24,717 bases of DNA from CAZERT01 sp964630015 (lineage in GTDB: Bacteria > Patescibacteriota > Microgenomatia > UBA10105 > UBA927). Positions 7,563 through 13,171 of this stretch are shown here, piece by piece; the first letter of the stretch is position 1; each line of letters opens with the position of its first letter. The stretch covers positions 1 through 24,717 of the forward strand of contig CAZVTJ010000010.1 in assembly GCA_964630015.1 (NCBI GenBank), in the 5' to 3' direction. The notes beneath the pieces are model-generated. The model saw only the letters and a list, made by a program, of their open reading frames with translations. It was not told the origin of the DNA and ran no database searches. The position numbers and the translations under genes were made by a program.

Positions 7563-7647
7563 GGAGAGTGGGCAGAACGGTAATGCACAGGTTTGCTAAA
7601 CCTGCGGGGCTAATCGCCCTGAGTGGGTTCGACTCCCACACTCTCCG
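7563..7647 (+). tRNA. tRNA-Ser(GCT)
   Basis: Class II tRNA. Acceptor GGAGAGT/ACTCTCC with discriminator G, anticodon stem CAGGT/ACCTG with loop TTGCTAA (anticodon GCT), a long variable arm and a T-arm with GTTCGACTC. CCA is not encoded (CAG follows). Decodes AGC/AGU. Confidence 0.95.
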
Positions 7648-7669
7648 CAGCGTAACCCCGTCAGAGGAT
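7647..7669 (+). repeat. Truncated copy of the tRNA-Ser 3'-flank hairpin
   Basis: GCAGCGTAACCCCGTCAGAG at the tRNA-Ser(GCT) end matches the left half of the perfect hairpin following tRNA-Ser(TGA) at 7777, with two substitutions. The right half is missing, so the hairpin cannot form here. Confidence 0.6.
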
Positions 7670-7695
7670 AATCAAAGGAAACAGATTAAACACAA

Positions 7696-7777
7696 GGAGG
7701 GTGGGCAGGACGGTAATGCGCCAGTCTTGAAAACTGGTGAGCGCAAGCTCTAACAGGTTCGACCCCTGTACCCTCCG
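7696..7777 (+). tRNA. tRNA-Ser(TGA)
   Basis: Class II tRNA. Acceptor GGAGGGT/ACCCTCC with discriminator G, anticodon stem CCAGT/ACTGG with loop CTTGAAA (anticodon TGA), variable arm GAGCGCAAGCTC and T-arm ACAGG-TTCGACC-CCTGT. CCA is not encoded. Decodes UCN, chiefly UCA. Confidence 0.95.
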
Positions 7778-7810
7778 CAGCGTAATCCCGCCAGAGGCGG
7801 GAAACGCTGC
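7777..7810 (+). terminator. Nested perfect hairpin after tRNA-Ser(TGA)
   Basis: Outer stem GCAGCGT/ACGCTGC encloses inner stem TCCCGCC/GGCGGGA with an AGA loop. It begins on the tRNA discriminator base. It is a plausible tRNA terminator or 3' processing element, although no T-run follows. A half copy lies at 7647-7669. Confidence 0.45.
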
Positions 7811-7811
7811 T

Positions 7812-7933
7812 GGATCGTTGAACGTTGAAATTCGAAGAATTTCTTACGTTCTTACGTTCCGCCAGTATTAAAATCAACACTACTGGGACGTTGAACGTTG
7901 AAATGAGAAGAATTTTTTACGTTCTTATGTCCC
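7812..7933 (+). repeat. Two tandem imperfect palindromes upstream of the second GIY-YIG gene
   Basis: Two 49-base units, 7812-7860 and 7885-7933, share CGTTGAACGTTGAAAT, GAAGAATTT and TTACGTTCTTA, and each folds on itself. Unit 1 has a perfect inner hairpin GAAATTC/GAATTTC around GAA; unit 2 has GGGAC/GTCCC ends. Between them CCAGTA (7862-7867) pairs with TACTGG (7881-7886). The GIY-YIG start codon follows 10 bases after unit 2. Confidence 0.75.
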
Positions 7934-7943
7934 GTCTTCACCC

Positions 7944-8207
7944 ATGTTCTACTATGTATATATTCTCCGAAGTCAAAAGGATCAGAGTTTATATATTGGA
8001 TATACTTCAGATTTAAGGAAGCGGTTTCAACAGCACAATACTGGGAAATCACAATCTACAAAGTCATTTCGACCATATGTGCTTATTTATTATGAAGCAT
8101 TTTTACATAGGATTGATGCCAAAAATAGGGAAGTGTATTTGAAAAGTGGATATGGAAGGAAAACAATATACACGTTGTTGAAAAGGTATTTCAAAACGGA
8201 ATTGTAA
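7944..8207 (+). CDS. Single-domain GIY-YIG nuclease-like protein, second copy
   Basis: An 87-residue paralogue of the protein at 5743: YYVYILRSQKDQSLYIGYTSDLRKRFQQHNTGKSQSTKS contains the GIY-YIG strands and conserved Arg, and NREVYLKSGYGRK contains the Glu region. It is more AT-rich than the first copy and close to the bare domain. It follows a serine tRNA and two 49-base palindromes. As with its paralogue, the biological role is unknown; CPR genomes carry many such genes. No partner gene is evident: the next gene, an ArsR-type regulator, has its own promoter. Confidence 0.88.
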   Translation: MFYYVYILRSQKDQSLYIGYTSDLRKRFQQHNTGKSQSTKSFRPYVLIYYEAFLHRIDAKNREVYLKSGYGRKTIYTLLKRYFKTEL

Positions 8208-8228
8208 TTGACATTCTTTTCTCTTCAT

Positions 8229-8257
8229 TTGCATTCATTGACGCTGATCGATACAAT
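8229..8257 (+). promoter_or_regulatory. Promoter of the ArsR-type regulator gene
   Basis: TTGCAT (8229-8234), 17-base spacer, TACAAT (8252-8257), then seven bases to the ATG at 8265. This is the best complete promoter in the window and predicts a leaderless mRNA. Confidence 0.6.
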
Positions 8258-8264
8258 AATCCCT

Positions 8265-8522
8265 ATGTTGCAATCCAAATGTGTCAAATGTGTTCAGGCA
8301 TTATCGGCTAAAGCACGGTTTACCATCTACCAAAAACTGCTTTCGGAAGGAAAACCAATGACGGTCGGGCAGTTGGTAAAGCTGACCAAACTTCGCCAAC
8401 CAACGGTGAGTTTCCATATCCAGGAGCTTGCGGCATCGGGGTTAGTGAGCAGAAAAAAGCAGGGAAGACAGGTTTTATGTGTTGCACATCCCGAGTGTAA
8501 GGATTGCCCATTTACCGGGTAA
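8265..8522 (+). CDS. Small ArsR-type winged-helix regulator with terminal cysteine pairs
   Basis: An 85-residue protein. Winged-helix core: ALSAKARFTIYQKLL, then MTVGQLVKLTKLRQPTVSFHIQELAASGLV (helix-turn-helix), then the wing SRKKQGRQVLC. Known: ArsR/SmtB proteins are dimeric repressors released by metals or other signals. Unusual here are two CxxC-type pairs at the extreme ends, C6/C9 (CVKC) and C78/C81 (CKDC), which could together bind one metal such as zinc. The start at 8265 is supported by a promoter whose -10 ends seven bases upstream; an upstream ATG-equivalent start at 8208 would add 19 residues without family resemblance. The target is unknown; an inverted repeat upstream of the next gene is a candidate operator. 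Confidence 0.8.
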   Translation: MLQSKCVKCVQALSAKARFTIYQKLLSEGKPMTVGQLVKLTKLRQPTVSFHIQELAASGLVSRKKQGRQVLCVAHPECKDCPFTG

Positions 8523-8612
8523 GCGATACGGGTAATTAATAAATTGCATCCTCTCCCCCACTTCCCCATTTTCTAAATATTTATTACTATCTATATATTA
8601 TTTTGCAGGAAA

Positions 8613-8634
8613 TTCCGTTACACTAACAACGGAA
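8613..8634 (+). promoter_or_regulatory. Inverted repeat over a -10-like box upstream of yjjX
   Basis: TTCCGTT (8613-8619) and AACGGAA (8628-8634) flank an eight-base loop; a TACACT (8619-8624) sits inside. It could be an operator or a leader hairpin. The rest of 8523-8648 is an AT-rich spacer with a pyrimidine tract and no other clear feature. Confidence 0.4.
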
Positions 8635-8648
8635 AATTAAGGCAATAT

Positions 8649-9200
8649 ATGGATACTTCCGGAATTACGGTTATTGTCGGTTCAACAAATCCTGTAAAAC
8701 TTCATGCAACCAACGGGGCATGTAAAGCGATGTTTCCGGTGGTAGAAATCGAAACAAAAGGAATAAATGTTCCCTCCGGCGTTCCAAGCCAACCCGTAGG
8801 TGATGGACAAACAAGACTTGGCGCAAAAAACCGCTGTCTTGCCGCAAAGGAAAAAGTTCCGGATGCGACACTTTGGGTCGGTATCGAAGGTGGTATCGAA
8901 ACGATAGACACAGTCATGATTGCTTTTGCCTGGATTGCGGTTTGCGGTCAGGATGGAAAAGTTCGGTATGGGCGAACCTCAACATTTGTGCTGCCGATGA
9001 AAGTCGCATCGCTCGTTGGACAAGGCATGGAGCTGGGGTCTGCTGACGATGTGGTGTTTGGTACAAAAGACTCCAAACGCTCCATGGGCGCTGTTGGAAT
9101 TTTGACGAACGGGAAAATAGACAGGACCCAATATTACCAACAGGCAGTCATGCTCGCCCTCATCCCCTTTGTTAAAGCGGATTTATATACTTCGTCATAA
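8649..9200 (+). CDS. yjjX: Inosine/xanthosine triphosphatase (YjjX family)
   Basis: A protein of 183 residues, the usual YjjX length. Signatures: VIVGSTNPVKLHAT (substrate-binding N-terminus), GVPSQPVGDGQTRLGAKNRC, LWVGIEGGIE, GSADDVVFGTKDSKRSMGAVGILTNGKIDR. Known: YjjX-like NTPases (ITPase fold) hydrolyse non-canonical purine NTPs such as ITP and XTP, cleaning the nucleotide pool. It stands alone between the ArsR-type regulator and the nitroreductase, each of which has its own promoter. The ATG at 8649 is the first in the frame. Confidence 0.93.
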   Translation: MDTSGITVIVGSTNPVKLHATNGACKAMFPVVEIETKGINVPSGVPSQPVGDGQTRLGAKNRCLAAKEKVPDATLWVGIEGGIETIDTVMIAFAWIAVCGQDGKVRYGRTSTFVLPMKVASLVGQGMELGSADDVVFGTKDSKRSMGAVGILTNGKIDRTQYYQQAVMLALIPFVKADLYTSS

Positions 9201-9212
9201 GTATTTTTTGGG

Positions 9213-9218
9213 TATACT
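9213..9218 (+). promoter_or_regulatory. -10 box of the nitroreductase gene
   Basis: TATACT followed by six bases (GTATAT) and then the ATG at 9225, so the predicted +1 is at or next to the start codon. The same TATACT-N6-ATG layout precedes the gene at 9861. Confidence 0.6.
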
Positions 9219-9224
9219 GTATAT

Positions 9225-9839
9225 ATGAAACCGGTTCCCGCAATCGAGTATCCGATCCATGAGTTGTTTTTGAAACGGTGGAGCCCGCGTGCATTTTCGG
9301 AAAAGCCGATTTCATCCTCCGATATCCATTCGCTGTTTGAGGCGGCACGGTGGGCACCATCGTGTTTTAACGAACAGCCGTGGCGGTTTGTGTATGTACA
9401 AAAAGGGCAAGGGGAATATGATCGGTTTTTAGGCTGTCTGGTTGAACAAAACCAACTCTGGGCAAAAACGGCTCCGATGATTACGGTTGCCTGCGCAAAA
9501 ACAACGTTTGATAGGAATAAAAAACCAAATCCCTACGCATGGTATGACACCGGTATGGCGGTAATGTGTTTTACTTTAGAGGCAATATCGCGGGGAATAT
9601 TTGTCCACCAGATGGGGGGATTTCTGCGGGATCAAATACGGACGGTTGCCAATATACCGGAGGGTTTTGATCCTGTGTCCATGTTTGTCTGTGGATATAT
9701 GGGTGATACTACAATTCTTCCGGAACCATTAGCAAAACAGGAAAAGGCGCCGCAGGAACGGTTGGATATTTCCTATATTGTTTTTACTCCCGCATGGGAA
9801 ACGGGAAATACCGGCAAGCAGGATAATGACGATTCGTAA
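9225..9839 (+). CDS. Nitroreductase family flavoprotein
   Basis: A protein of 204 residues. The N-terminal FMN-binding signature LFLKRWSPRAFSEKPISSSDIHSLFEAARWAPSCFNEQPWRFVYV is split across the typical RxSxRxF and AxWAPSxxNxQPWRF motifs. A central helix AWYDTGMAVMCFTLEAISRGIFVHQMGGF and the C-terminal MFVCGYMGD complete the fold. Known: these FMN enzymes use NAD(P)H to reduce nitro compounds, quinones or other acceptors; the substrate cannot be read from sequence. A leaderless-type promoter precedes it, and its stop is 21 bases before the next gene, which also has its own -10 box. Confidence 0.92.
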   Translation: MKPVPAIEYPIHELFLKRWSPRAFSEKPISSSDIHSLFEAARWAPSCFNEQPWRFVYVQKGQGEYDRFLGCLVEQNQLWAKTAPMITVACAKTTFDRNKKPNPYAWYDTGMAVMCFTLEAISRGIFVHQMGGFLRDQIRTVANIPEGFDPVSMFVCGYMGDTTILPEPLAKQEKAPQERLDISYIVFTPAWETGNTGKQDNDDS

Positions 9840-9848
9840 CCGGTGCGC

Positions 9849-9854
9849 TATACT
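9849..9854 (+). promoter_or_regulatory. -10 box of the membrane protein gene at 9861
   Basis: TATACT, six bases (GGATAT), then ATG at 9861. It fixes the start there instead of at the upstream GTG (9843), which lies inside the promoter. Confidence 0.6.
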
Positions 9855-9860
9855 GGATAT

Positions 9861-10382
9861 ATGGACCCACAATCTGTCCAGCAACAGGACCAACCGGAAC
9901 AAAAACAGGAGTTGCTTGTTGTCTGGAATTCCCCATCGCGCTTATTTAAAAAGCGGACAAAGGAATTCTTTGTGAATGTCGGAGTTATCGTATTTCTTCT
10001 TCTTATTATTCTTGTGTTTGCAAAGGAATTCGTTTTGGTACTTGCCGTTGTGTCCATCGTGTTTTTGATTTATGTGTTATCGACAGTACCCCCGGAAGAT
10101 GTAACACACCGTATCACGAATCTTGGAATCGAAAGTGCCGGCCATTATTACCGGTGGGAACAGCTTGCGGAATTCTGGTTTGAGGAAAAGTGGGGGCAGG
10201 AACTACTCATGATCCGTCCGCTGTTTGGGCCGCTCATCATTATTCTTTTGGGTCAGAAGACGGAGGAGGAAATCCGGCAGGCTCTTGCATCACATATAGT
10301 ATTTCGGGAAAATCCGCAAAAATCATGGGTCGATAATGCCTCTTCCTGGTTATCGGAAAAAATTCCTCTGGAAAAACCGTAA
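9861..10382 (+). CDS. Conserved-type membrane protein of unknown function
   Basis: A protein of 173 residues. A Gln-rich soluble N-terminus (QSVQQQDQPEQKQE) is followed by two adjacent hydrophobic helices (about 39-54 and 56-74). The C-terminal soluble domain of about 95 residues includes THRITNLGIESAGHYYRWEQLAEFWFEEKWG and a hydrophobic strand LFGPLIIILLGQ. The layout (two helices, then a small strand-rich domain with a Trp-rich 'YYRWEQLAEFWFE' segment) recalls PH-like membrane proteins of CPR bacteria, but no specific family is recognised with confidence. Start set by the TATACT box six bases upstream of the ATG. Confidence 0.7.
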   Translation: MDPQSVQQQDQPEQKQELLVVWNSPSRLFKKRTKEFFVNVGVIVFLLLIILVFAKEFVLVLAVVSIVFLIYVLSTVPPEDVTHRITNLGIESAGHYYRWEQLAEFWFEEKWGQELLMIRPLFGPLIIILLGQKTEEEIRQALASHIVFRENPQKSWVDNASSWLSEKIPLEKP

Positions 10383-10470
10383 AACATTAATGTCATGACC
10401 GTAGAATAAATATGGTATCAAATTGAACTCAAATTCAAATTAAACACAAAACATATATTAAGTATTCAAT

Positions 10471-11154
10471 ATGGCTTGGAATATAAAAATCAGACAGAGA
10501 GCTAGGTTACTTAGATATAAAGGCGAAAGTTTCCCAAATATTTCTAGAACACTAAACATATCAAAGAGCACACTTCACTATTGGCTTAAGGATATTCCGA
10601 AACCGGAAAGATACAGAAATCAAATGAAGTGGTTGGAAAGCATCCGTCCTTTGGCAAAACAGGCCATAATCAGTAAACGAAATAATGAAATTGAACTGAT
10701 TAAGCAGAAATCATATGAAGAAGTCAATAAATGGCAGGAAGTCCATTCACTTGAGTTTCAAAACGCAATACTATCAATACTCTATTGGGCCGAAGGTCAA
10801 AAACTTCCTGATCGGGGAGCGCCGGTTAAATTTGCCAATACGGATCCAAAATTAATACTTCTGTTTGTTCAGTTATTGAAAAATTGCTATAAGATAGACG
10901 AAAGAAAGCTGAAAATATTACTCTATGTTCATTGGTATCACAATAAAAAGGCAGTGAAGGAGTATTGGATGAAATTATTACATATTAACGAAGATCAAAT
11001 TTATAAAATATATACCAAAAAAAGAAGCAAAACAAAAAAATTTAAACGTAATTTTATGGGTATTTGTTTTGTAATTTATCATAATGTTGATTTGCGCCAA
11101 AGTATTATGCATAAGGCATATGCTATTCAAAAGCGAATAATTGATCATAAATGA
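10471..11154 (+). CDS. Helix-turn-helix protein with LAGLIDADG-like C-terminal domain
   Basis: A protein of 227 residues. The N-terminal helix-turn-helix (about 6-45: RARLLRYKGESFPNISRTL, then SKSTLHYWLKDI) is of the transposase/resolvase type. After a basic helical linker, the C-terminal part contains ILSILYWAEGQK, VKFANTDPKLILLFVQLL and a basic tail KKRSKTKKFKRNFMG; this layout resembles a CPR family related to LAGLIDADG homing endonucleases, an assignment by pattern only. No catalytic claim is made. The gene is clearly more AT-rich than the upstream genes and lies 19 bases before a tRNA-Arg gene, both consistent with a mobile or regulatory role. Upstream 10383-10470 is AT-rich with no clear promoter. 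Confidence 0.65.
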   Translation: MAWNIKIRQRARLLRYKGESFPNISRTLNISKSTLHYWLKDIPKPERYRNQMKWLESIRPLAKQAIISKRNNEIELIKQKSYEEVNKWQEVHSLEFQNAILSILYWAEGQKLPDRGAPVKFANTDPKLILLFVQLLKNCYKIDERKLKILLYVHWYHNKKAVKEYWMKLLHINEDQIYKIYTKKRSKTKKFKRNFMGICFVIYHNVDLRQSIMHKAYAIQKRIIDHK

Positions 11155-11156
11155 GG

Positions 11157-11162
11157 TATAAT
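11157..11162 (+). promoter_or_regulatory. -10 box of the tRNA-Arg(GCG)/tRNA-Ser(CGA) pair
   Basis: TATAAT ends 11 bases before the mature tRNA-Arg 5' end, so the precursor leader would be only a few bases. Confidence 0.55.
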
Positions 11163-11173
11163 ACATAAACTTT

Positions 11174-11246
11174 GCGCCCGTAGCTTAATGGATAGAGCAT
11201 CAGATTGCGGATCTGGCGGTTACAGGTTCGACTCCTGTCGGGCGCG
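11174..11246 (+). tRNA. tRNA-Arg(GCG)
   Basis: Acceptor GCGCCCG/CGGGCGC with discriminator G, D-arm GCTTAATGGATAGAGC, anticodon loop TTGCGGA (anticodon GCG) and T-arm ACAGG-TTCGACT-CCTGT. CCA is not encoded; a run of six T follows. Most bacteria use an A34 (ACG) arginine tRNA for CGN codons, so G34 is notable. Confidence 0.93.
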
Positions 11247-11254
11247 CTTTTTTG

Positions 11255-11343
11255 GGAGGATTAGCCAAGTGGTTCACGGCGACGGTCTCGAAAACCGTTC
11301 TCCCGCAAGGGAGGCACAGGTTCGAATCCTGTATCCTCCGCCA
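11255..11343 (+). tRNA. tRNA-Ser(CGA)
   Basis: Class II tRNA eight bases after tRNA-Arg(GCG). Acceptor GGAGGAT/ATCCTCC, discriminator G at 11340, anticodon stem ACGGT/ACCGT with loop CTCGAAA (anticodon CGA), variable arm CTCCCGCAAGGGAG and T-arm ACAGG-TTCGAAT-CCTGT. CCA follows at 11341-11343, the only tRNA here with it. Decodes UCG. Confidence 0.95.
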
Positions 11344-11407
11344 TCACGTACAAATACAAATAAACTATTGAAATATGCGTTTGTAGCGTTACAAAGATGA
11401 GTTCTAA

Positions 11408-11436
11408 CTTTGAGGCGCAGAAAATTAGACTCAAAG
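11408..11436. repeat. Hairpin beside the tRNA-Gln relic
   Basis: CTTTGAG (11408-11414) pairs with CTCAAAG (11430-11436). On the minus strand it lies just beyond the tRNA-Gln 3' fragment. A second small hairpin TTTGTA/TACAAA lies near 11380-11395. Neither has a T-run. Confidence 0.5.
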
Positions 11437-11460
11437 CTGGGGTAGTGGGATTCGAACCTA
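11436..11460 (-). pseudogene. tRNA-Gln 3'-end fragment (attachment-site-like)
   Basis: Read on the minus strand: GGTTCGAATCC, then CAC, then TACCCCAGC, i.e. the T-loop, T-stem 3' strand and acceptor 3' strand with discriminator G of a tRNA-Gln (TACCCCA is the usual Gln acceptor 3' strand). The 5' T-stem, anticodon arm and acceptor 5' strand are absent. Fragments from T-loop to 3' end are typical att cores of integrases that target tRNA genes. Confidence 0.6.
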
Positions 11461-11484
11461 AAATGGTTTTAAATAAATTACTAT

Positions 11485-12144
11485 TTATTGGAGTTGTGTT
11501 GAGAACACTAGTTCAGATTTTATTGAAGGATACACTAATTCTTTTCTGATTAACATCGAATTAATAGTAACTGGTAGATCAACATGAATATTAGATATAT
11601 GTTCCAAAAAACTTTTTGGGTCATTAAGTGGAGAGGTGTATTTGAATAGTGTTGCATGAATTATTTCTGCTTTATTATTTGTCATTTGAGGAATAGGTAG
11701 TTGTGTGGAAATTTTTGTTCTCAACTCAGACATCTCACCATGATCTTGAGCAACTAAAATAATTGCGCTGTCCGTTGCAATTATATCTTGAAAGGTTACG
11801 ACAAATTTTTGAAATGTTTTAGATATAGTATCTAGTTCAAAACAACACTTATCTTTAATTTCTTGCCATATTAAATCTTTTTGTCGACCATAGTCGGTTC
11901 TCGTTGCTAATATCCACGCAATAGATATATGCAATGATTGTTCAGGTAATTGATAGAGATTTGGAAATTCAGGTTTACTTATTTGTTGTTGCAGATGATC
12001 AAAAATACTCAATTGATCTTTTGAAAAAACGTATTGAATATTATACCCTAAGCAATTTTTTCCCAATAGATTATCAACAATAATATGATTCTCATTCACA
12101 ATTTGTGAATATCGTTCGCGTAATGAGTTTGCCATATTAATCAT
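11485..12144 (-). CDS. 2H phosphoesterase superfamily protein (LigT-like)
   Basis: About 219 residues. Two HxS/T motifs about 90 residues apart, LHISIAWIL and IIHATLFKY, are the catalytic pair of the 2H phosphoesterase fold. Known: 2H enzymes (LigT/ThpR RNA ligases, CPDases, AKAP7-like) open 2',3'-cyclic phosphates or cleave 2'-5' and related phosphodiesters; the substrate here is unknown. Several in-frame starts exist (12162, 12144, 12135); 12144 gives a short overlap with the GHMP kinase stop (12137-12139) and implies coupling. It is the third gene of an AT-rich minus-strand cassette, and its C-terminus ends 25 bases from the tRNA-Gln relic. Confidence 0.75.
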   Translation of the reverse strand: MINMANSLRERYSQIVNENHIIVDNLLGKNCLGYNIQYVFSKDQLSIFDHLQQQISKPEFPNLYQLPEQSLHISIAWILATRTDYGRQKDLIWQEIKDKCCFELDTISKTFQKFVVTFQDIIATDSAIILVAQDHGEMSELRTKISTQLPIPQMTNNKAEIIHATLFKYTSPLNDPKSFLEHISNIHVDLPVTINSMLIRKELVYPSIKSELVFSTQLQ

Positions 12145-13147
12145 TAAATATGATTCCTGCATTTGCTATTGATGTGATAGATGCCTTGCCTCCAGCTTTA
12201 ATAATGGAATTTGCGACTTTTTCCGAGTCATGAGGAGAGCATAGAGCGAACATACATCCACCATTACTTCTTGCGCCACTTGTTTTTGCACAATATGATC
12301 CTGCTTTTTTTGCAACTTCAATAAATGATTCAATAACAGGATTATATATTCCTTTGTGTATTTTAATATATTCATGACATTGATTTATTATATGACCTAT
12401 TTCTTCTACATTCCAATTCTGTTCAGCTAGTAATTTTCTAGCATTTTGTATTGCTTCTTCTGTTCTGACAACGTATTCTATCAAAGAAGGATCTTGATTA
12501 TCTAAACGACGTTTTAATTCTTCTCCAACTCCACTAAATCTCATGGATGTGCCTGTATCACCAATTACCACAATAACCTTTTCGTTCGTACAAAGTTTTT
12601 GTATTTCTGGAGGTTTTGTTGAACAATTTAAGTAAAGTAATCCTCCTAAAGCAACAGCATATTGGTCCATTTGTCCACAACCAATACCCATTTCTTCTTT
12701 TTCTGCAATAAATGCAGTTTCAGCTATTTTTTCATTATCCATACCTAATTCAAAATGTAAATTAGCTGCTGCAACTAAAGCGACACAAAATGAACCAGAA
12801 GAAGCTAATCCTCCAGAAACTGGTAAATTGGATTGAATGTCTAAATTCAAACCCTCGATTTGATATCCTGATTTATACAGAGTTGCAATTACTGCTTTTA
12901 CATAGTCGGTGCTTTCCCGTCCATAATTGTATGTTTTATGAATTTCAAAAAGATCGCTTGTATTATAAGGTTGTCCATATTGAACGAAAACTTGTTGTTT
13001 TGTTCTAGAAGTTGCTTGAACCGTAGTTCTGAGAGAATCAAGTGCTGCAGTTAATACTGGACCAGATATCCAATCAATATTTTCTCCTGCGAGGCAAATC
13101 CTACCAGGAACACTTACTTTATGTGCTTCTTGTTCTGAGTGACTCAT
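12137..13147 (-). CDS. GHMP superfamily sugar kinase
   Basis: A protein of 336 residues. Three GHMP motifs: VPGRICLAGENIDWISG (residues 13-29, galactokinase-like GRxxLxGExxD), LPVSGGLASSGSFCVAL (ATP-binding, 108-124) and KTSGARSNGGCMFAL (288-302). GIGCGQMDQYA (154-164) matches the galactokinase-type catalytic Asp segment. Known: such kinases phosphorylate sugars, often at C1, or mevalonate-type alcohols. Inferred: a sugar-1-kinase of undetermined substrate. The third motif is atypical, with Arg-Ser-Asn where Gly-x is usual. The gene starts 24 bases after the radical SAM gene, and its end overlaps the start of the 2H phosphoesterase gene. Confidence 0.85.
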   Translation of the reverse strand: MSHSEQEAHKVSVPGRICLAGENIDWISGPVLTAALDSLRTTVQATSRTKQQVFVQYGQPYNTSDLFEIHKTYNYGRESTDYVKAVIATLYKSGYQIEGLNLDIQSNLPVSGGLASSGSFCVALVAAANLHFELGMDNEKIAETAFIAEKEEMGIGCGQMDQYAVALGGLLYLNCSTKPPEIQKLCTNEKVIVVIGDTGTSMRFSGVGEELKRRLDNQDPSLIEYVVRTEEAIQNARKLLAEQNWNVEEIGHIINQCHEYIKIHKGIYNPVIESFIEVAKKAGSYCAKTSGARSNGGCMFALCSPHDSEKVANSIIKAGGKASITSIANAGIIFND

Positions 13148-13171
13148 AGTTAAATATATTACTGATATTTA

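Noticed and set aside
7812..7933. CRISPR array
   Set aside because: Only two imperfect palindromic units with a short spacer, and no cas genes nearby.
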